Shown here one piece after another: positions 6,437 to 9,606 of a DNA stretch of 9,606 nt. Both the position numbers and the translations under genes were made by a program. The DNA lies in NCBI GenBank assembly GCA_023251215.1, contig JAHEZF010000047.1, positions 1 through 9,606 of the forward strand. Direction: 5' to 3'. The stretch's first letter is position 1. The number at the start of each line of letters is the position of its first letter. Under the pieces are notes generated by a model. The model was not told where the DNA came from and searched no databases. It saw nothing but the letters and a program-made list of their open reading frames with translations. The stretch comes from Sphingobacteriales bacterium. Lineage in GTDB: Bacteria > Bacteroidota > Bacteroidia > Chitinophagales > Chitinophagaceae.

Positions 6437-8707
6437 TTATATTTTCAAATTGTTATTGATTGCATCCTGTGTTCTGTCCACACCAAAACTGAAAAAGATG
6501 CCGATGTAAATAAAAGTTCTTGAGGTAGGAACAATGGCCTGCTTTTTTAATCCATCATAGGAATACTGGTATCCGTAGGTTTGTTTGATCCCGAAAATAT
6601 TGCTCCAGGAAATCACATACACGATCCATGTTTTTGCATTCTGTGTAGCAATTGCAGGTATATAGTTTAAACTAAAACTGACATTATGATAATCCGGGAT
6701 CAGGCCTTTATCCCTGAATTTGTATTGGCTGCCATCGTAATAAATGTTATAATAAGGGCGGCCGCTGGAATAGTTGTATGACCAGTTGAAACCTGTCTTC
6801 CACGCCATCACAAATTTTTTCACTACTAATGACGCTGTATGTTTGGCAGCGAAACTGGGCTGAATGGCATAAGGGAAATTCAGGAAATCTCTTTTCGTAT
6901 CGAGATATGAATAAGATATCCAATAATCCAGGTTCTTTACTGTCTTTCTATCCCTCCAGAAAACTTCAAATCCTTTTGCATCGCCAAATCCTTTGTTACT
7001 GACAGCTGCTTCTCTCCCGCCACTTAGATCTGTTTTAATCAGGTCATGATATTTTTTATAAAATGCTTCTATCCTGAAAGTGATCAGGCTTGTTGTTCTC
7101 TGGTATTGGGCAATGTAATGGTCAGCCCTGGAAAATGTAACTGTATTGGCAGCAGGTAAATATCTTTTATCCGGATCCTGGTAAAAAATTCCATATGCTA
7201 ATGATGCCTGTCCTTCTTTACCAACTTTATAGGCCAATGAGATCCGCGGGGCAAAATTGAATTTATCCAGCAAGGAAGAATGTTCAAGTCTTGTGCCCAG
7301 CTTGGCGGCTACATTGTTGGTGATATAGATATCGGTTTCGGCAAAAGCGGAGATAATATTCTCTTTTATATTGTACTTAAACTGCTGGCCGTTGTAAATA
7401 GTAAAAGTGGGCATGTCATTACTGTAATTGTATTCGCTGCCGAAACGAATTGCACTTAGTCCTGTCAGTCTTCTTTCAAAAACAGCTTTGGCATTAAAAT
7501 AATCTGCTTTAGAGTTAAGGGTGAATTTTTTGAACTCAAGTCCGGTAAGAGTAACATCATTTTTCTGTTGATCCTGCAATCCTCCGTTGATATCATCTTT
7601 ATTATTCGTGTAAGAAATGCCGCTGTTGAACCGCCACTTTTTGCCGATTTTTTCTTTGTAGGCCAGGTTGTGATATACATTAATATTTTTCAGGCGAAAC
7701 ACATCCTGGTATCCTGATGTATCAATACTGTTTTCCCGGAAACCAAGATGATTGGCATTGAAATAACCATAGTATTTCAGTATCCCTGTCTTTGAGGTTT
7801 TGATCCGGAAATTAGCATCTGCCGTATGATAAACAGGGATCTGGAAATAATTTTGTTTTTGTTTGAATAATTTGAAGGCAAGCGTCAGGTCAGTATACTC
7901 ATAGCTGAATCCCCACGATGAATTTTTATTCTTTGCCAGTTGCTGATAACCGCCGCCAAGGCCAATCACTGAAACAGAAAGACTCGCAGAGGTTCTGTCC
8001 GGAAGATCAATTGACTCAAGGATCAATGCTGATGACATGGCCTGTCCGTACAAAGCGGAATATCCACCTGTACTGAAAACCGTTCCTTTAAAAATAAATG
8101 GCGAAAAACGAGACCGTGAAGCAATATTAGGAATACTGGTATAGAAAAAATTATTTACCAGTGTTCCATCAATAAATGTTTTTGTTTCTCCGGATGTACC
8201 TCCGCGGACAAATAATCCTTCACTTTCTCCTACCTGCTGTGCGCCGGGTAATGTTTTCATGGCTCCGGTTACATCCCCCTCAGCACTGGCGGTGGTAACA
8301 ATATCTATTGGATTCAAAACAGCTGCGGCTTTTTTTCTGTCGCTGGCCTCAAATGTTCCGGCCGTTATTACCACCGCTTTCAATTCCGTTATTTCTTCTT
8401 TTATTATTATATTCAGATTAATAATTCCTCCTTCCAGTTTAATTTTTTGTTCAAAGGGCCTGTACCCGATCGAAGAAGCAACTAAAATCTGTTCTCCTTT
8501 TTCAAAAGTCTTAAATGAAAACTTACCGGTTGAATCTGTAGTAGCTCCGTCATAGGTATCCTTTACTACTATACTAACACCCCCAATGTGATTGCCTTTG
8601 TTGTCTTTCACTATTCCTTTTATTGTAAACTGGGCTGAAGCAAAGCCAGCCAGAACCGACAGTAGCAAAGTAAATAGTCCTGTTTTCTTTAATCCCATAA
8701 GTCGCAT
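6437..8707 (-). CDS. TonB-dependent outer-membrane receptor with N-terminal carboxypeptidase-regulatory-like domain
   Basis: This 756-residue outer-membrane protein imports a ligand using energy from TonB-ExbBD. The signal peptide ends at about FASA-Q (residue 25). Residues 27-108 form the CarboxypepD_reg-like beta-sandwich typical of Bacteroidota receptors (FTIKGIVKDNKGNHIGGVSI...TDSTGKFSF). A candidate TonB box lies near AVVITAGTFE (111-120). The plug (about 125-235) contains LPGAQQVGESEGLFVRGG, ETKTFIDG and GGYSALYGQAMSSALILES. The rest is the 22-strand-type barrel with frequent aromatic-flanked strands. The last strand (RTFIYIGIFFSFGVD) is followed by a 12-residue polar tail. No SusD partner lies nearby, so a SusCD glycan system is unlikely. 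At 756 residues it is the size of siderophore, metal or small-ligand receptors, but the ligand is unknown. A second ATG at 8698 is an alternative start. Confidence 0.93.
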   Translation of the reverse strand: MRLMGLKKTGLFTLLLSVLAGFASAQFTIKGIVKDNKGNHIGGVSIVVKDTYDGATTDSTGKFSFKTFEKGEQILVASSIGYRPFEQKIKLEGGIINLNIIIKEEITELKAVVITAGTFEASDRKKAAAVLNPIDIVTTASAEGDVTGAMKTLPGAQQVGESEGLFVRGGTSGETKTFIDGTLVNNFFYTSIPNIASRSRFSPFIFKGTVFSTGGYSALYGQAMSSALILESIDLPDRTSASLSVSVIGLGGGYQQLAKNKNSSWGFSYEYTDLTLAFKLFKQKQNYFQIPVYHTADANFRIKTSKTGILKYYGYFNANHLGFRENSIDTSGYQDVFRLKNINVYHNLAYKEKIGKKWRFNSGISYTNNKDDINGGLQDQQKNDVTLTGLEFKKFTLNSKADYFNAKAVFERRLTGLSAIRFGSEYNYSNDMPTFTIYNGQQFKYNIKENIISAFAETDIYITNNVAAKLGTRLEHSSLLDKFNFAPRISLAYKVGKEGQASLAYGIFYQDPDKRYLPAANTVTFSRADHYIAQYQRTTSLITFRIEAFYKKYHDLIKTDLSGGREAAVSNKGFGDAKGFEVFWRDRKTVKNLDYWISYSYLDTKRDFLNFPYAIQPSFAAKHTASLVVKKFVMAWKTGFNWSYNYSSGRPYYNIYYDGSQYKFRDKGLIPDYHNVSFSLNYIPAIATQNAKTWIVYVISWSNIFGIKQTYGYQYSYDGLKKQAIVPTSRTFIYIGIFFSFGVDRTQDAINNNLKI

Positions 8708-8723
8708 TTTTCAATTTCGAATA

Positions 8724-8755
8724 CAAACATAAAGTAGTTTATATTATAAACCAAA
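8724..8755 (-). promoter_or_regulatory. Promoter of the TonB-receptor operon
   Basis: On the minus strand TTTG (8755-8752), a 20-base spacer and TATGTTTG (8731-8724) match the Bacteroidota consensus TTTG-N19-21-TAnnTTTG at every specified base. Transcription would start near 8718, leaving a leader of only about 10 bases before the ATG at 8707, or about 20 before that at 8698. The box starts just past the upstream terminator, so the operon is independently transcribed. Confidence 0.7.
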
Positions 8756-8767
8756 TATTTTTTAAAT

Positions 8768-8796
8768 AAAAAAACGTCCCGCCATAGGCGAGACGT
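8768..8796 (-). terminator. Intrinsic terminator after the second T9SS gene
   Basis: Read on the minus strand, ACGTCTCGCC (8796-8787) and GGCGGGACGT (8783-8774) form a 10-bp stem with one G-U pair and the loop TAT, followed by a run of seven T (8774-8768). It lies 27 bases past the stop of the T9SS-sorted gene and is a textbook factor-independent terminator. Confidence 0.88.
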
Positions 8797-8823
8797 CCCG
8801 TCCGGAACCCTACTATAATTAGT

Positions 8824-9606
8824 TTATTGCTTTACGATTTTTTGCTGAGCTGATACGCCTTCGCAGTTTGCCTTAACCATATAGAAACCAGGAGTCATAT
8901 TACTTACGTTCACAATCTCTGTCTGTCCGCTGTTTGCATTTTCAGACCTTTTGGCCACCTGTCCATTGGCGTTGTATATTTCAATGGTCACTTTTTTATT
9001 CTGCCAGTTGTTTGGAAGTGTGATACGAAGTTCATTGCTTACCGGGTTAGGATAAGTAAGAATAGTAATCGTTTGTTCAGTTTGTTTTCCTATCCGGATA
9101 ATGCGGGTAGCAGAGTAATTAGACTTGCCATCAATATCAACTGAACGAAGTCTGTAATAGATAACTCCAGCCTGTGAACCGTTTATGTTATCTATAAAGT
9201 CATAATTCTTTTTCTCAGTAGTGTTACCAAAGGCAAACACCATTCCTGCATCGCTGAAATTTTTTCCATCCAAACTTTTTTCAATTACAAAATGACTTAC
9301 ATTGAATTCAGTAGCAGTTGTCCATTTCAGATCTACTTTATTATTGTTCAAGAAAGCATTGAATGATTCCAGTTTGACGGGCAAATTAATAGGACCATTC
9401 GGATAATACATTTCGCCTGTTATAAAACTGTATTTACGTGATGCATTACTTGTTGTTTGCCCGTTTGTGCCTACTTTAAAAGTCAGCTGCTGCACATTTA
9501 AATTCGTTACAGTAAAAATATCAGTTTTTTGAGTTGTATCTGGTCCGCCATGTTCAGCACCACCTATGTTTACCCCCATAAATCCGGTTCCTATACTTGT
9601 AATTGA
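8824..9606 (-). CDS. T9SS-sorted surface protein, partial (N-terminus outside window)
   Basis: The frame is open to the right edge, giving 260 visible residues that start SITSIGTGFMGVNIGGAEHG. The methionine at 9579 is internal, since the frame continues through it, so the true start and signal peptide lie beyond the window. About 75 residues from the visible N-terminus the conserved LPVKLESFNAFLNNNKVDLK begins the fibronectin-III-like segment, followed by WTTATEFNVSHFVIEKSLDG and YYRLRSVDIDG. The last 80 residues are a canonical T9SS type A sorting domain: YPNPVSNELRI, VTIEIYNANGQ, MTPGFYMVK and the terminal KIVKQ. The protein should be exported by T9SS and anchored or released after removal of this domain. 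The functional N-terminal part is not visible, so no activity can be assigned. A strong terminator follows. Confidence 0.9.
   Translation of the reverse strand, partial: SITSIGTGFMGVNIGGAEHGGPDTTQKTDIFTVTNLNVQQLTFKVGTNGQTTSNASRKYSFITGEMYYPNGPINLPVKLESFNAFLNNNKVDLKWTTATEFNVSHFVIEKSLDGKNFSDAGMVFAFGNTTEKKNYDFIDNINGSQAGVIYYRLRSVDIDGKSNYSATRIIRIGKQTEQTITILTYPNPVSNELRITLPNNWQNKKVTIEIYNANGQVAKRSENANSGQTEIVNVSNMTPGFYMVKANCEGVSAQQKIVKQ

Noticed and set aside
6437..8707. A SusC/SusD-type glycan uptake locus
   Set aside because: No SusD-like lipoprotein or glycan-degrading enzyme is in the window, and the receptor is shorter than typical SusC proteins of about 1000 residues.
8774..8796. Direct repeat ACGTCCCG as part of a CRISPR or mobile-element end
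   Set aside because: Its copies are explained mostly by the terminator hairpin and flanking bases, and no spacer array or transposase is present.
8824..9579. A complete 251-residue gene starting at the methionine at 9579
   Set aside because: The frame stays open to the window edge and the peptide from 9579 lacks a signal sequence, which a T9SS substrate must have. It is a partial gene.

Overview
The window looks like chromosomal DNA from a member of the Bacteroidota, probably Chitinophagaceae/Sphingobacteriia-like. The evidence is two proteins with type IX secretion (T9SS) C-terminal sorting domains, a TonB-dependent receptor with an N-terminal carboxypeptidase-regulatory-like domain, promoters of the TTTG-N19-21-TAnnTTTG type, A-rich translation starts with few Shine-Dalgarno sites, and moderate-to-low GC. 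No tRNA, rRNA, CRISPR array, insertion sequence or phage gene is visible.

Layout. (1) 1-1590, minus strand: a two-gene ABC exporter unit. The ATPase (682-1590) is followed after one base by an ABC-2 permease (1-680) that runs off the left edge. (2) 1591-1913: a divergent intergenic region of 323 bases with a palindrome, repeated CTACGA/CGGAAAAC motifs and a candidate forward promoter. (3) 1914-4106, plus strand: a probable operon of a lamin-tail-domain T9SS protein, a small secreted protein and a 52-residue basic protein. (4) 4140-4170: a hairpin terminator between convergent operons. (5) 4192-8707, minus strand: a five-gene envelope operon read from 8707 down: TonB-dependent receptor, periplasmic helical-repeat (TPR-like) protein, multi-pass membrane protein, small winged-helix regulator (stop/start overlap TGATG with the membrane gene) and a DUF2269-like membrane protein. 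A near-ideal Bacteroidota promoter (8724-8755) precedes it. (6) 8768-8796: an intrinsic terminator for (7) the C-terminal part of a second T9SS-sorted surface protein (8824-9606) that runs off the right edge.

How the parts may work together. The receptor and the periplasmic protein suggest TonB-driven uptake of an unidentified ligand. The regulator/membrane protein pair at the distal end may sense envelope state or feed back on the operon; an 11-bp tandem repeat just upstream of that pair (5682-5703) is a candidate operator. The T9SS proteins are exported to the cell surface or medium. The ABC unit belongs by sequence to the BcrA/LanF-like class, often linked to peptide-antibiotic resistance, but its substrate cannot be told from sequence. 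No wholly new system can be demonstrated. The best candidates for a second look are the receptor-to-regulator operon with its tandem repeat and the lamin-tail protein with its two small companions.
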